Below, piece by piece: positions 54,854 to 64,000 of a stretch of DNA of 64,000 nt. Where the stretch lies: contig AP018269.1 of the NCBI GenBank assembly GCA_003994795.1, positions 992,001-1,056,000 on the forward strand. The letters run 5' to 3'. The notes below the pieces were generated by a model. The model saw only the letters and a list, made by a program, of their open reading frames with translations. It did not search any database and had not been told where the DNA came from. This DNA comes from Cylindrospermum sp. NIES-4074 (GTDB lineage Bacteria; Cyanobacteriota; Cyanobacteriia; Cyanobacteriales; Nostocaceae). The stretch's first letter is position 1. Each line of letters begins with the position of its first letter. The position numbers and the translations under genes were made by a program.

Positions 54854-55645
54854 ATGGGAAAACAGATGATCAGAAAATGCCTAACTTTCCTATCAGTATA
54901 CTATGCCTATACAGTTGAATATCGGGCAGAAATGATTTTATGGGTTTTATCTGGCTCTTTGCCTATTATTTTCATGGGTGTCTGGATGCAAGCTGCTCAA
55001 GGTGGACAATTTGGTTTTACTCCTGTGGATTTTGCCCGTTACTTTATCACGGTTTTTATTGTTAGACAATTCACTGCTGTGTGGGTAATTTGGGATTTTG
55101 AAAGAGAGATAGTGGAAGGTAAGCTTTCACCCAGATTATTACAACCGCTTGATCCTGTATGGCACTTTGTTTCGGCTCATGTTGCTGACAGAATTGCCCG
55201 GATGCAGTTTTCAATAATATTAATGGCATTGTTTTTTATGCTTTACCCCCAGGCTTTTTGGTTGCCGAATTTGGGTAATTTGTTGCTGTTTATATTGGCA
55301 TTAGTGCTGGGTTTTGCTTTACGGTTTGTAATTCAGTACACATTTGCTATGTTTGCTTTTTGGACAGAACGCGCTTCTGCTTTGGAAGAATTATGGGTGT
55401 TGTTTTATTTATTTTTATCTGGATTAATTGCCCCTTTAGATGTGTTTCCAGAATCTGTGCGGACAATAGTCATGTTCACACCTTTCCCCTATTTGGTTAA
55501 TTTCCCTGCAAGTATTTTAGTAGGGCTACCTGTAGATTTAGGGCGAGGGTTTTTATCAATTTTAGGTTGGATATTGGTGTTTCTGGGTGTTAATCGTTTG
55601 CTGTGGCGTGCAGGATTAAAGCGTTATTCTGGGATGGGAGCGTAA
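54854..55645 (+). CDS. ABC-2 type permease
   Basis: The 263-residue protein has six membrane helices and the cyanobacterial ABC-2 permease pattern (FLSVYYAYTVEYRAEMILWVLSGSLPIIFMGVW ... LSPRLLQPLDPVWHFV ... FPYLVNFPASILVG). It pairs with the ATPase encoded upstream. A second permease that usually completes such exporters is not in the window next to it, so the transporter may be a homodimer or need another locus. Start is ATG 54854, or 54866 (MIRKCL). Substrate unknown. Confidence 0.85.
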   Translation: MGKQMIRKCLTFLSVYYAYTVEYRAEMILWVLSGSLPIIFMGVWMQAAQGGQFGFTPVDFARYFITVFIVRQFTAVWVIWDFEREIVEGKLSPRLLQPLDPVWHFVSAHVADRIARMQFSIILMALFFMLYPQAFWLPNLGNLLLFILALVLGFALRFVIQYTFAMFAFWTERASALEELWVLFYLFLSGLIAPLDVFPESVRTIVMFTPFPYLVNFPASILVGLPVDLGRGFLSILGWILVFLGVNRLLWRAGLKRYSGMGA

Positions 55646-55724
55646 ATCATTCAAAATTCAAAATTAAGACTTTTTACAGTCAGGATACCGCGCTGAATTA
55701 CCTTTATGCCATCTCTGCATCTTT

Positions 55725-57941
55725 TCAAGGACTACCAGCATCGCGTAGTGCGTTAAGTAGTGCGATCGCCTTTGGGGGAATAGCTGTAAAGCGAATCAGA
55801 AAAACATCTTTGTCAACACTTAATTTTTCGACCACCTTAGCATAGATATCTTCGTCGTCTTTAGCCAATTCTTGTGCAGTCAATAACTTGAATTTGAGAT
55901 TACTTAAAAGTTTTAATGAATGGGCGGCTCGTAGTTGCGCCCCATGTTCTGATAAACTGATTAATTCACCCCGGAATACTGAGCCGTCAGCGTGTTTACC
56001 TTGCAAAACAATATACTCAATAGGTACTTCCTGGCTCAATTTCACCATATTCTCTTCATCTTTGGGCAAGAACAGGTGATAATCGCCGCCTATGCCACCA
56101 ATATCATATAAGGTAATGGGATATTTGATTCCCTTTGGTTCTACCTGCATTTGACCATCAATTCTCAAGTCAATTTGGGCATCTTTGTGGGTATACTCAG
56201 AAATTAAAATCTGTCCTCCCACAGTATAAGATTCGATCCGCGCTGCTAAATTCACATGACTGCCAATAACAGTATACTGGGCGCGTTTTTGAGAACCAAC
56301 ATTTCCTGCCACAACCTCACCTGTATTAATGCCAATTCCCATTTCTAGAATTGGTAAACCCATGATTTCATTTTGCTCATTCACCTTTTGCATTGCCAGT
56401 TGCATCCCAATAGCACAAGCGATCGCCCGCTGAGAATCATCTGGGCGGCTAATAGGCGCACCGAACATTACCAAGATGCCATCACCCATAAACTCATTAA
56501 TCGTACCTTTGTAATAGTTAATGACATCTGTCATCGCTTCTAGGTAAAGATTGAGAATCTTCACCACTTGTTCAGGTGGCAATTGTTCTGACATCGAGGA
56601 AAATCCTCTGACATCTGACAGGAGAATTGTCACTTTGCGCCGTTCTCCCCCCAGTTTTAAACCAGAAGGGGTTTCCAGCAAATTAGCAACTACTTCATCG
56701 GTCAGGTAGCGACCAAAGGTTTTTTGCATATCAGCAGCACTACGGGCGATATACTGGGCGATCGCGATCGCTGACCCTGTTAATGCCAAAAGTGGTGGGA
56801 CAACTGGAATCCACCAGCCAATAAGGAATGCGAGGAAGCTACCACCAACCAAACCACCACCTGCTAAAAAAACACTGACACCAATTAAGGAACTATTGCG
56901 GCGTTGCTGCCAACATAAGACACCACCAGTAATTGACCAAACTAAAATCCATAGCCATTCTAAAGGTTCAGGTAAAGATTGAATTAATGGACGCCCATCT
57001 ATAGCCGCACTCAAAATTTGACTAATTAAATTAGCATGAATTGCCACACCTGCCATGCGTTCTGGGTTAGCAAATACATTACTGGTGTAAGGCGTATAGA
57101 ATAGATCCCTTAAACTCTCTGCTGTGGGGCCAATTAATACTACCTTGCCCCGCATTAAATCTGGTGGGATAGTGTTTTCTAGAACTGCCGTTAGAGATAC
57201 TTTCGTAAACCTCTGGATCTTGCCTCGGTAATTCAGCAGTAGTTGGTAGCCCTTGGCATCTGCCCGGATGTAACTGCCATCATTGGCTTCAAAATTAGGG
57301 AAAACACTCCGTCCCAATTGCAAGTAATTCGGGTTTGTTTTAGCTGCCAGTGGAGTAATACCCTCAGGTTTAAGGTACAACAATGCCAGTTTCAGCCCAA
57401 AACTTTCTAAATTACCATCTTTTGAATTTAGGTATAGCAATCCTCTGCGGATTTTGCCATCGCCATCAGGAATTAGATCATTTGCCCCAATCTGTTGGAG
57501 TTTTTTTAAGGTTGGTGATGCTGCAACAGGAGAACTATCAATACTTCGAGCGACTTTTTGGACTCCAATTAAGTTAGGGGTAGATTCATATACCTTAAGC
57601 AGGTCTGAATAACCAGGATTTACTGGTAATTCCCGATAGAGGTCTAAACCGATCGCCTTTGGTTGTTGCCGCTTGATCTTCTCTAATAAGCTAGCCAGCA
57701 CTGCATCAGACATCGGCCACTGCATCTGTTTGCTGATATCTGCCTCATCAATCTCAACTATTACTATACGGGTATCGACTGGCTCTTGAGGGCGGAGGAT
57801 AAAAAACTGATCCAATGCTGCCAATTCTAGCAATTGTAAAAATCCAGTGAAGCGGAGTGCAATTACCAAGGCTGTGACATTGGGAACGGTGATTAATACT
57901 CCCCGCCATTGCCAGATTTGCTGTTTCAGCTTTTCCCACAT
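55725..57941 (-). CDS. CHASE2-class III nucleotide cyclase-PilZ protein
   Basis: The 738-residue protein starts with a membrane helix (about 17-35), then a CHASE2 extracytoplasmic domain (to about 310). Three membrane helices follow (about 325-395), then a class III cyclase domain (about 430-600) and a C-terminal PilZ-like domain (about 640-735: RGELISLSEHGAQLRAAHSLK). The first metal Asp lies in LLSDVRGFSS and the second is Asp487 in EFMGDGIL. The purine-selecting residue is Glu483 where adenylate cyclases carry Lys, with Thr in QYTVIG. It is probably an environmentally regulated cyclase; whether it makes cAMP or cGMP is open. PilZ suggests c-di-GMP input. Start is ATG at 57941. Confidence 0.88.
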   Translation of the reverse strand: MWEKLKQQIWQWRGVLITVPNVTALVIALRFTGFLQLLELAALDQFFILRPQEPVDTRIVIVEIDEADISKQMQWPMSDAVLASLLEKIKRQQPKAIGLDLYRELPVNPGYSDLLKVYESTPNLIGVQKVARSIDSSPVAASPTLKKLQQIGANDLIPDGDGKIRRGLLYLNSKDGNLESFGLKLALLYLKPEGITPLAAKTNPNYLQLGRSVFPNFEANDGSYIRADAKGYQLLLNYRGKIQRFTKVSLTAVLENTIPPDLMRGKVVLIGPTAESLRDLFYTPYTSNVFANPERMAGVAIHANLISQILSAAIDGRPLIQSLPEPLEWLWILVWSITGGVLCWQQRRNSSLIGVSVFLAGGGLVGGSFLAFLIGWWIPVVPPLLALTGSAIAIAQYIARSAADMQKTFGRYLTDEVVANLLETPSGLKLGGERRKVTILLSDVRGFSSMSEQLPPEQVVKILNLYLEAMTDVINYYKGTINEFMGDGILVMFGAPISRPDDSQRAIACAIGMQLAMQKVNEQNEIMGLPILEMGIGINTGEVVAGNVGSQKRAQYTVIGSHVNLAARIESYTVGGQILISEYTHKDAQIDLRIDGQMQVEPKGIKYPITLYDIGGIGGDYHLFLPKDEENMVKLSQEVPIEYIVLQGKHADGSVFRGELISLSEHGAQLRAAHSLKLLSNLKFKLLTAQELAKDDEDIYAKVVEKLSVDKDVFLIRFTAIPPKAIALLNALRDAGSP

Positions 57942-57963
57942 AATAATAGTGCTGAGTTACTGA

Positions 57964-58707
57964 CTAATTTTGGGGCTGACAACAATCAATCAATGGCTCA
58001 TTGGCGATCGCACTTAATCCCACTGAGTTGAAAAATTGTCTCCAATTTATCCTAGTTTTTACATTATTCGGTTGACTACGGCGTAACTGCACCAAACTAT
58101 CCAGCGCTTCATACCAAATCCCAGCTTCTGCATAAAGACTTGGTAGCTTTTGTAAGTCTGCTTTTGCTAGCTTTTCTAATAAAGGTGATTCTGGTTGGGT
58201 GCGTTCTACCCAGCCTTCTACGCGAGGATTATTACTGAAGTCTAGATCATCACAAACAAGGCTCAGATACCAGTGGTAAGTTTTACCTACTTCTAAGGGA
58301 GGTGCATCAGCAGGAATCGTGAAGCTAATAATTCCAGCTTGATTGGGAATTGTAAAAGTTGTTTCATAATGTACCTTCTTGTCCTGATCAGTGAAAAGAG
58401 TTAACTGGGCAGTTTTCACTGTGGTTGGAGGCACAGACCAATAAAAAGTAGGATGTTCAGCGAAGGTCAATCCTAATTTATTTTCAGGTATTAACCCCTT
58501 GAGTTCTTTTTTTTCTTTCAGGCAGGTAGATCCACGGCTAGCACCACCAATAGTTGTGGTAGGTGTTCCCCGTTCTGGTGGCTTAAAAGCCTGACTGATT
58601 TGCCAGGTTTTTGTGATTGGGTGTGATTGAGCTTGTACCTGTGCGCTTGCGGAAAATACTGGTAAAGAAAACGTTAGGAAACAGAGGGATGCGTTAATCC
58701 ATTTCAT
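57964..58707 (-). CDS. DUF928 exported protein
   Basis: The 247-residue protein has a signal peptide (MKWINASLCFLTFSLPVFSASAQVQAQ). The DUF928 core follows: FKPPERGTPTTTIGGASRGSTC, LIPENKLGLTFAEHPTFYWSVPPT, VGKTYHWYLSLVCD and WVERTQP. The family is often encoded next to CHASE2-domain cyclases or kinases in cyanobacteria. Here the stop codon is 23 nt before the cyclase start, in the same direction, so they form an operon. A periplasmic partner for the CHASE2 sensor is a natural guess. Start is ATG at 58707. Confidence 0.88.
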   Translation of the reverse strand: MKWINASLCFLTFSLPVFSASAQVQAQSHPITKTWQISQAFKPPERGTPTTTIGGASRGSTCLKEKKELKGLIPENKLGLTFAEHPTFYWSVPPTTVKTAQLTLFTDQDKKVHYETTFTIPNQAGIISFTIPADAPPLEVGKTYHWYLSLVCDDLDFSNNPRVEGWVERTQPESPLLEKLAKADLQKLPSLYAEAGIWYEALDSLVQLRRSQPNNVKTRINWRQFFNSVGLSAIANEPLIDCCQPQN

Positions 58708-58896
58708 TATCTAAATAACCTCTTGATTAGTTCCGTAAATATGAGGAGTGATTTGGCTAAAAATGCACTGAAACTGTTAACTTTTTGCTAATAAGGTAAT
58801 TATAAACTGTTAAAATTACTGACTAGCAAGAAGTGAGCCATCTACATCAACTATTCATAAAGGCATACTAAAATTACGCATTCAACCACGAAATAT

Positions 58897-60042
58897 TTAG
58901 TTACCTAATGCTATCACTGCATTCTGACCGCCAAAGCCAAAACTAAAACATAGCACCTGCCGAATTTTTCTTGCACTTGCCATCTTCACAAAATCTAAAT
59001 CAAACTCTGGTTGTTGCAATCCGACACAAGGGGGCAAAGTTTGATGCTGCAAAGCCATCAGCGAAAATGCCACACCTAAAGCTCCCGATGCTCCCAGAGT
59101 ATGTCCTGTGCTGCCTTTGGTGGAACTAACTGCTACCCCTTGGGGAAACATTCGCTGGATGATCATGCTCTCTATACGGTCATTGAGGAGTGTGCCTGTA
59201 CCATGAGCATGGATGTAATCTATGTCTGCTGGTGTGAGACCACTACGTTTTAGACATTGCTGAATAGCGGCGATCGCACTTCTACCTTCTGGTTCTGGTT
59301 GATTAGCATGATATGCGTCTGTAGTCAAGCCAAAACCAAGAATTTCTCCATAAACTTTTGCTTGTCTGAAGAGTGCTAACTCTGCCGATTCCAACACCAG
59401 TACAGCACCACCTTCACCTAATACCAAGCCTTCACGGTGCAAATCAAAGGGATAAGCCCCTGTTTTCGCCAAAGCACCCATTTGCTGAAATCCTGATAAA
59501 GTCAGGGGTGTAATCGGTGCTTCCACTGCGCCGGCGATCGCCTGTTGACATTGCCCAGTTTGCACCAAAAAAGCTGCTTGAGCGATCGCCCAAATTCCTG
59601 TAGCACAAGCTGCCATTGGTGCTAAAACTATACCCGTTGCCTCAATTTGTCGCGCTGCGGCGATCGCATTCATGTGAGGTAAGTAGGTCAACCAATTCCC
59701 TAAATTTAAGGAGGCAGGGCAGGAATCTTTCTCATACATCTGCCGTGCGAACATCTCCCAAGAAGCTTGATAACCGCGACTTGAGCCAATTACCACAGCG
59801 CAATCAGGCACAGGTGAAAGCAATTGGGCATCTTGTACAGCAGAGTTAACAACCATCTGAGTCAAGATATTCAATTCAACTGGTTTTTGATTAATCAACC
59901 CTAGAGGAAGTGTTTCTAGTTCGGGAAATGGTTGATGTAATTTAATGCCACTTTCACCTGCGAGTAACTGTTGCCAGCTATCCTGTAAGCTTTTGCCCAA
60001 AGCTGAAACTAGACCAATACCAGTGACAACAACTTTAACCAA
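58897..60042 (-). CDS. Beta-ketoacyl-ACP synthase (FabF/KAS II-like)
   Basis: The 381-residue protein has the thiolase-fold features of a condensing enzyme. The active-site Cys is in MAACATGIW (about 145), the first His in HAHGTGTLLND (about 273) and the second in STKGSTGHTLGASGA (about 308). It also has the C-terminal CFSFGFGGQNA. All three catalytic residues are present, so it is probably active. It is shorter and more divergent than housekeeping FabF, and no acyl carrier protein gene is adjacent. It may act in a special fatty-acid, glycolipid or polyketide pathway. Start is GTG/ATG at 60042. Confidence 0.9.
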   Translation of the reverse strand: MVKVVVTGIGLVSALGKSLQDSWQQLLAGESGIKLHQPFPELETLPLGLINQKPVELNILTQMVVNSAVQDAQLLSPVPDCAVVIGSSRGYQASWEMFARQMYEKDSCPASLNLGNWLTYLPHMNAIAAARQIEATGIVLAPMAACATGIWAIAQAAFLVQTGQCQQAIAGAVEAPITPLTLSGFQQMGALAKTGAYPFDLHREGLVLGEGGAVLVLESAELALFRQAKVYGEILGFGLTTDAYHANQPEPEGRSAIAAIQQCLKRSGLTPADIDYIHAHGTGTLLNDRIESMIIQRMFPQGVAVSSTKGSTGHTLGASGALGVAFSLMALQHQTLPPCVGLQQPEFDLDFVKMASARKIRQVLCFSFGFGGQNAVIALGN

Positions 60043-60053
60043 TTTGGGATTAA

Positions 60054-60142
60054 AAATAGGTAATTGGGCATTGGTAATAGGTAATAGGTAATTGGGGATT
60101 GATGTCTATGACCCATTACCCATTACCCATCACCCATTACCC
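60054..60142. repeat. Paired heptamer STRR arrays in opposite sense
   Basis: Copies of GGTAATA/GGTAATT (about 60058-60095) are followed by their complements CCCATTA (about 60111-60142). The two arrays can pair to form a long imperfect hairpin between the ketoacyl synthase and cyclophilin genes. STRR heptamers of this class mark heterocystous cyanobacteria. Confidence 0.8.
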
Positions 60143-60147
60143 ACCGA

Positions 60148-60942
60148 CTACTGACCAGTTTTCAAGTTTTCTGCACCTTGAGTGACTTTAGCCGAGTCAA
60201 TGCGATCGCCTTGCTGAATTTTGTTAACTACATCAAAGCCTTGAGTGACATTGCCAAATACGGCGTAGTTACCATCCAAAAATCCCAAATCTGCCAGAGC
60301 AAAGTAAAACTGGGAGGAAGCAGAATCAGGTTGTTGCGATCGCGCCATTGCTAATGCACCCTGCTTATGCTTCAAAATTGGCGGCTCAGTAATAGTCTTA
60401 CTGTAAATCGGCTGTTCAGCCCCTTTAGTCTTAATTTCTAGAGGTATATAGCGCTGATTCCCGGTTTTTGGGTCAATATAACCACCTGTTCCCAATCTAT
60501 TTGCTGGAAAACTTGGGTCTTTGCCTTGGGGGTCGCCCCCTTGAACTACAAAAGGCTGGGGATCGCGCACAACTCGATGGAAAACCAGCCCATCGTACAC
60601 ACCCTTTTGCACTAAATCAACAAAGTTGCCAGCTGTAATTGGGGCGTTAGTGCCGTCTACTTCGACAGTAATCGGTTGGCCCTTAACCGTAATCACCACA
60701 GTAGCCTTACCTTCGAGCCGTGGTAAATTGTTCATTCCTGGAACACTCTCACTAGTTGTTTGCGGTACAGATGTTGCTTCAGTGGTTGTCTTAATACTTG
60801 TCTCGGTTGCTTTAGAGGTAGCTGTTTTGGTTGGAGAAGAAGCTTGAGAAGAGTCTTGCTGTGTTGAACATCCTCCCAACATCAACGCCCCAACAATTAC
60901 AAAAGCAACCAAAAATTGTGGAAGTTTTAACTGCATTGCCAA
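60148..60942 (-). CDS. Cyclophilin-type peptidyl-prolyl isomerase lipoprotein
   Basis: The 264-residue protein has a lipoprotein signal peptide with lipobox LGGC near residue 25, a Thr/Ser-rich linker, and a cyclophilin domain: [34 protein letters not shown], then [36 protein letters not shown]. The catalytic Arg (FHRV) is present. It should be tethered to a membrane on the periplasmic or lumenal side and help fold exported proteins. Start is ATG at 60942 or 60936. Confidence 0.92.
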   Translation of the reverse strand: MAMQLKLPQFLVAFVIVGALMLGGCSTQQDSSQASSPTKTATSKATETSIKTTTEATSVPQTTSESVPGMNNLPRLEGKATVVITVKGQPITVEVDGTNAPITAGNFVDLVQKGVYDGLVFHRVVRDPQPFVVQGGDPQGKDPSFPANRLGTGGYIDPKTGNQRYIPLEIKTKGAEQPIYSKTITEPPILKHKQGALAMARSQQPDSASSQFYFALADLGFLDGNYAVFGNVTQGFDVVNKIQQGDRIDSAKVTQGAENLKTGQ

Positions 60943-61237
60943 TTACTGATTTAACCAGAGTATCTTATCCTGCTCTACAAAACTTATACAATGCTGAACA
61001 TTGTTGTTTATTTCCCGCTTCCACCAAGGTAGATGGCTACTTCTTGTCAACGGGCGTAATTTCCGGACGAGCCAACCGTACACAGTCCATTGCTCTCATG
61101 CAATTTTCAGTCTGATTGCTTCTCCTGTCAGAGACGCTGGGCCTAGCTTGCTTCCCTTCACCCTTGGCGTCTCCCCTTCTCTACAAGATACTGTTCGCGT
61201 TGGCAGAAGACCGCACTGCTTCACCAAAATCCCAAAT

Positions 61238-61834
61238 TTAAAGTCCTTCCAAGGGTACTCCCAAAAAGCGTGCTAACTCAGCGCCTTGGGTTTCCAACTC
61301 TGTTAGGGATAACGGTTGACCTACCCTTGTTAAAGGAATGTCACGGCGTCCCTTGACACGTAGGTAGAGTGCGCGACGGGGATTTAAACCTTCTTTGAGG
61401 GTAATTCTCACAGATTGCACCTCTTGGATGCGGCTTTCAATTTCAATCTGGCGATTTTTGCCAGGAAATCCCCAGCGGAAGATTTTGAATTTACCAGTTT
61501 CCTGATTAAATTCGTTATAACCACCGCCCACGTCCCATAAAATTACTAGCCACAGGTATGTAGCTAATAGCAAGCCAGCTGACCCATATAACCCCATCAC
61601 CAAGCCTTGAGGCACGAAGATCAGTTGAGTTGGGTCGGTAACTAGGAGTAAATTAACCTTGAGGTAGCTGGATAGGCCAGCCAACAAAAAGCCCGTAGCT
61701 CCCAAGGTAACGATAGTTGCCCACCAGTAGTTGCTGAACCGACGAGAACCGAGAACATTTTGATGCAGGAGGCGTGAAGAGTCGCCACCGCCGCTTGGCG
61801 AATCGCCTTTGTTAATCGTTGTTGATGCCGTCAT
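61238..61834 (-). CDS. ycf4: Photosystem I assembly protein Ycf4
   Basis: The 198-residue protein matches Ycf4. It has two membrane helices (about 39-62 and 78-101) joined by the short lumenal [19 protein letters not shown]. Next comes [29 protein letters not shown], and a soluble ending that includes [34 protein letters not shown]. Ycf4 helps assemble photosystem I in the thylakoid membrane. It is transcribed divergently from psbD, with about 620 nt between. Confidence 0.95.
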   Translation of the reverse strand: MTASTTINKGDSPSGGGDSSRLLHQNVLGSRRFSNYWWATIVTLGATGFLLAGLSSYLKVNLLLVTDPTQLIFVPQGLVMGLYGSAGLLLATYLWLVILWDVGGGYNEFNQETGKFKIFRWGFPGKNRQIEIESRIQEVQSVRITLKEGLNPRRALYLRVKGRRDIPLTRVGQPLSLTELETQGAELARFLGVPLEGL

Positions 61835-62452
61835 TGAACTACCTTGGCCCGTGAGATATTCTCCTTATCAAGTCTGCCATTGGAGGCGGATGTCTTGCAA
61901 GTTCTGGTGTTGGTAAATCCTGCTCAAAAAGACTGCCATACCAAAAATATACTAATCTAACGGGTAAATTTTGGCGCAGTTTGACTGCTTCACCCAAATT
62001 TTTGGGGTCAAACTCTCTTGCTGGATGCCTTCAGGCTGTAACCACTGGGCAATTTTGACTGCGTAAGGGTGAAAAGGCTGGACTTTTGACGTTTCTGAGA
62101 AAAAGTGTGTCAGATTGTAAAAATTCTGATATTCATAATAGTTAATAGGTTTATTGTCGAGTACCTGATTTCCCTTGCGTACATCCGACGCAAAGCGGAA
62201 CTAATTGTGATAAGTTAAAAATCATTAAGTTACTACAAGCTAGATTACTAGCTAACGGTACGGGTAATACCATAACCCTGAGAAATGCCGACTTTACTAG
62301 ACGGCAAGTTCTCATAATCTCAGCAGCCCAAAAGCCGCTGGAAGTTTGAAAAACGTTCATTCCTCGCGGCAGTTGCCGTATTGTCGGGAAAACCGCTGAC
62401 AGCGCTGTCTCCAAAACGTTGCAATTTTAGTAAAAAAGAGGATTTTAGTTCA
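61835..62452. other. ycf4-psbD divergent intergenic region
   Basis: The 618-nt region holds promoters for both genes; light-responsive control of psbD is known in cyanobacteria, but exact sites cannot be read here. A Shine-Dalgarno AAGAGGA lies about 10 nt before psbD. A perfect palindrome upstream is listed separately. No ORF is supported; the minus-strand frame at 62151-62414 overlaps the psbD leader and looks like chance. Confidence 0.4.
62398..62409. promoter_or_regulatory. 12-bp perfect palindrome in the psbD leader
   Basis: GACAGCGCTGTC lies about 44 nt upstream of the psbD start. It could be a regulator site or a leader hairpin, but no factor can be named from sequence. Confidence 0.4.
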
Positions 62453-63511
62453 ATGACCATCGCAGTAGGACGCGCCCCCAGTTCTAGAGGGTGGTTTGAC
62501 GCTCTAGACGACTGGTTGAAGCGCGATCGCTTCGTATTCGTAGGTTGGTCAGGGATACTACTGTTCCCCTGCGCCTTCCTAGCACTAGGTGGTTGGCTCA
62601 CAGGCACAACCTTCGTCACCTCTTGGTACACCCACGGATTAGCCTCCTCCTACTTAGAAGGTGCTAACTTCCTGACCGTAGCAGTATCCACCCCCGCCGA
62701 CAGCATGGGACACTCCCTACTGTTGCTCTGGGGACCAGAAGCTCAAGGTGACTTCACCCGCTGGATTCAATTGGGTGGTTTGTGGCCCTTCGTCGCCCTC
62801 CACGGAGCCTTCGGATTAATCGGCTTCATGTTGCGCCAATTTGAAATCGCCCGCCTAGTAGGGATTCGTCCTTACAACGCCCTGGCTTTCTCCGGCCCCA
62901 TCGCCGTATTCGTCAGCGTCTTCCTGATGTACCCCTTGGGACAATCCAGCTGGTTCTTTGCACCCAGCTTTGGCGTAGCCGCAATCTTCCGCTTCCTCCT
63001 ATTCCTGCAAGGTTTCCATAACTGGACACTCAACCCCTTCCACATGATGGGTGTAGCCGGAATCTTAGGTGGTGCGCTACTTTGCGCTATTCACGGAGCC
63101 ACAGTCGAAAACACCCTGTTTGAAGATGGTGAAGGTTCTAACACCTTCCGCGCCTTCAACCCCACCCAATCAGAAGAAACCTACTCAATGGTGACAGCAA
63201 ACCGTTTCTGGTCACAGATTTTCGGGATTGCTTTCTCCAACAAACGTTGGTTACACTTCTTTATGTTGTTTGTCCCAGTCACAGGCTTGTGGATGAGCGC
63301 AGTGGGTATTGTCGGCTTGGCACTCAACCTACGGGCTTATGACTTCGTGTCCCAAGAATTGCGGGCAGCAGAAGACCCAGAGTTTGAAACTTTCTATACC
63401 AAAAACATTTTGCTGAACGAGGGTATCCGCGCTTGGATGGCTCCTCAAGATCAGCCCCACGAACAATTTGTATTCCCTGAGGAGGTATTGCCTCGTGGTA
63501 ACGCTCTCTAA
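62453..63511 (+). CDS. psbD: Photosystem II D2 protein
   Basis: The start at ATG 62453 gives the invariant opening [21 protein letters not shown] and 352 residues, the normal D2 length. Five membrane helices and the donor- and acceptor-side features are present, for example [41 protein letters not shown] (iron and quinone region) and the C-terminal [13 protein letters not shown]2 binds chlorophyll, pheophytin and QA in the reaction centre. It overlaps psbC by 17 nt, the usual operon arrangement. Confidence 0.98.
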   Translation: MTIAVGRAPSSRGWFDALDDWLKRDRFVFVGWSGILLFPCAFLALGGWLTGTTFVTSWYTHGLASSYLEGANFLTVAVSTPADSMGHSLLLLWGPEAQGDFTRWIQLGGLWPFVALHGAFGLIGFMLRQFEIARLVGIRPYNALAFSGPIAVFVSVFLMYPLGQSSWFFAPSFGVAAIFRFLLFLQGFHNWTLNPFHMMGVAGILGGALLCAIHGATVENTLFEDGEGSNTFRAFNPTQSEETYSMVTANRFWSQIFGIAFSNKRWLHFFMLFVPVTGLWMSAVGIVGLALNLRAYDFVSQELRAAEDPEFETFYTKNILLNEGIRAWMAPQDQPHEQFVFPEEVLPRGNAL

Positions 63512-64000
63512 TAGAACTGGCGTTTTAGGCGGTGGACGTGACCAAGAATCAAGCGGTTTTGCTTGGTGGTCTGGTAACGCTCGATTGATTAACCTATCTG
63601 GTAAACTGCTTGGTGCTCACGTTGCCCATGCTGGTTTGATTGTTTTCTGGGCTGGAGCGATGACTTTATTTGAAGTCGCTCACTTCATTCCCGAAAAGCC
63701 TATGTATGAACAAGGCTTGATTCTTCTACCTCACATCGCTACCTTGGGATGGGGCGTTGGTGCTGGTGGTGAAGTTATTGACACCTTCCCCTACTTTGTT
63801 GTAGGTGTACTGCACTTAATTTCTTCAGCCGTGCTGGGTTTTGGCGGTATCTATCATGCCGTCCGTGGCCCCGAAACCTTAGAAGAATATTCTTCCTTCT
63901 TTGGTTACGACTGGAAAGACAAGAACAAGATGACCAACATCATCGGGTTCCACCTGATTATTCTTGGATCTGGTGCGCTCCTGTTGGTGCTGAAGGCTAT
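63495..64000 (+). CDS. psbC: Photosystem II CP43 protein, 3'-truncated by window edge
   Basis: Translation from GTG 63495 gives [20 protein letters not shown], then the CP43 pattern [20 protein letters not shown], and [21 protein letters not shown], through to the window end (168 codons). The GAGGAGG ribosome site lies inside the end of psbD, and the genes overlap by 17 nt. This GTG start within psbD is well established in cyanobacteria and chloroplasts. CP43 is the inner antenna protein that also holds a ligand of the Mn cluster. Confidence 0.97.
   Translation, partial: MVTLSNRTGVLGGGRDQESSGFAWWSGNARLINLSGKLLGAHVAHAGLIVFWAGAMTLFEVAHFIPEKPMYEQGLILLPHIATLGWGVGAGGEVIDTFPYFVVGVLHLISSAVLGFGGIYHAVRGPETLEEYSSFFGYDWKDKNKMTNIIGFHLIILGSGALLLVLKA

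Overview
The window comes from a filamentous, heterocyst-type cyanobacterium close to Nostoc/Anabaena. Evidence: dense HIP1 octamers (GCGATCGC), heptameric STRR-type repeats, photosystem genes (ycf4, psbD and the start of psbC), long multi-GAF sensor kinases, and many families typical of Nostocales (DUF1614, DUF4168, DUF928, CHASE2 cyclase, HcyBio/DUF39). Most of it is ordinary chromosomal backbone with short operons on both strands.

Layout. 1-3.3 kb: a membrane protein, a PAS-GAF-GAF kinase-like protein whose phospho-acceptor His is missing, and tRNA-Lys(CUU). 3.3-5.9 kb: AT-rich, gene-poor DNA beside the tRNA, with a 17-bp inverted repeat, a zinc-ribbon-like protein, and a DUF433/DUF5615 pair in which the DUF5615 partner carries an in-frame amber codon. 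6-14 kb: an NAD(P)-binding protein, a WD40 propeller protein, a Uma2 nuclease, FtsH, DUF1614 and an AI-2E family transporter.

14.2-15.6 kb is the most unusual locus. A 248-aa uncharacterised protein is followed, 6 nt after its stop, by a structured RNA region ending in a strong terminator. This region holds two consecutive circularly permuted tRNA-like modules. In each, the T-arm half lies upstream of the D-arm half, the 7-bp acceptor stem matches perfectly, and so does an anticodon-position stem of 5-6 bp. A 14-bp long-range helix and several 8-9-bp helices surround or follow them. No canonical anticodon loop can be assembled, so a tRNA mimic (as in bacterial Y RNAs) or a trans-processed permuted tRNA are the leading ideas.

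15.6-18 kb is an AT-rich accessory patch with a HigA-like antitoxin, a large protein with an Rx4H HEPN-like motif, and two small ORFs. 18-26 kb: a yybP-ykoY Mn riboswitch with its Mn exporter, a TPR protein, a cyanobacterial conserved protein, HcyBio, a three-GAF histidine kinase and a NADAR enzyme. 27-35.7 kb: a MoxR-type cluster (DUF4129, DUF4350, MoxR ATPase, DUF58, two paralogous membrane proteins, SpoIIM-like, RDD).

35.7-48 kb: a 2H phosphoesterase, DNA polymerase III delta, a LuxR-type regulator, a methyltransferase, a metallophosphoesterase flanked by a nearly identical 135-bp inverted repeat pair, a DUF89 phosphatase, a caspase-like protease with Tudor/Agenet-like repeats, an orphan Phd antitoxin, an HNH nuclease and MurJ. 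48-61 kb: an LCP protein, mannose-1-phosphate guanylyltransferase, YidD, an ABC1 kinase, an ABC-2 exporter, a CHASE2-cyclase-PilZ protein, DUF928, a ketoacyl synthase and a cyclophilin lipoprotein. The right end holds ycf4 and the psbD-psbC operon, with psbC cut by the window edge.

All calls were made by reading sequence and motifs. No database search or structure program was run.
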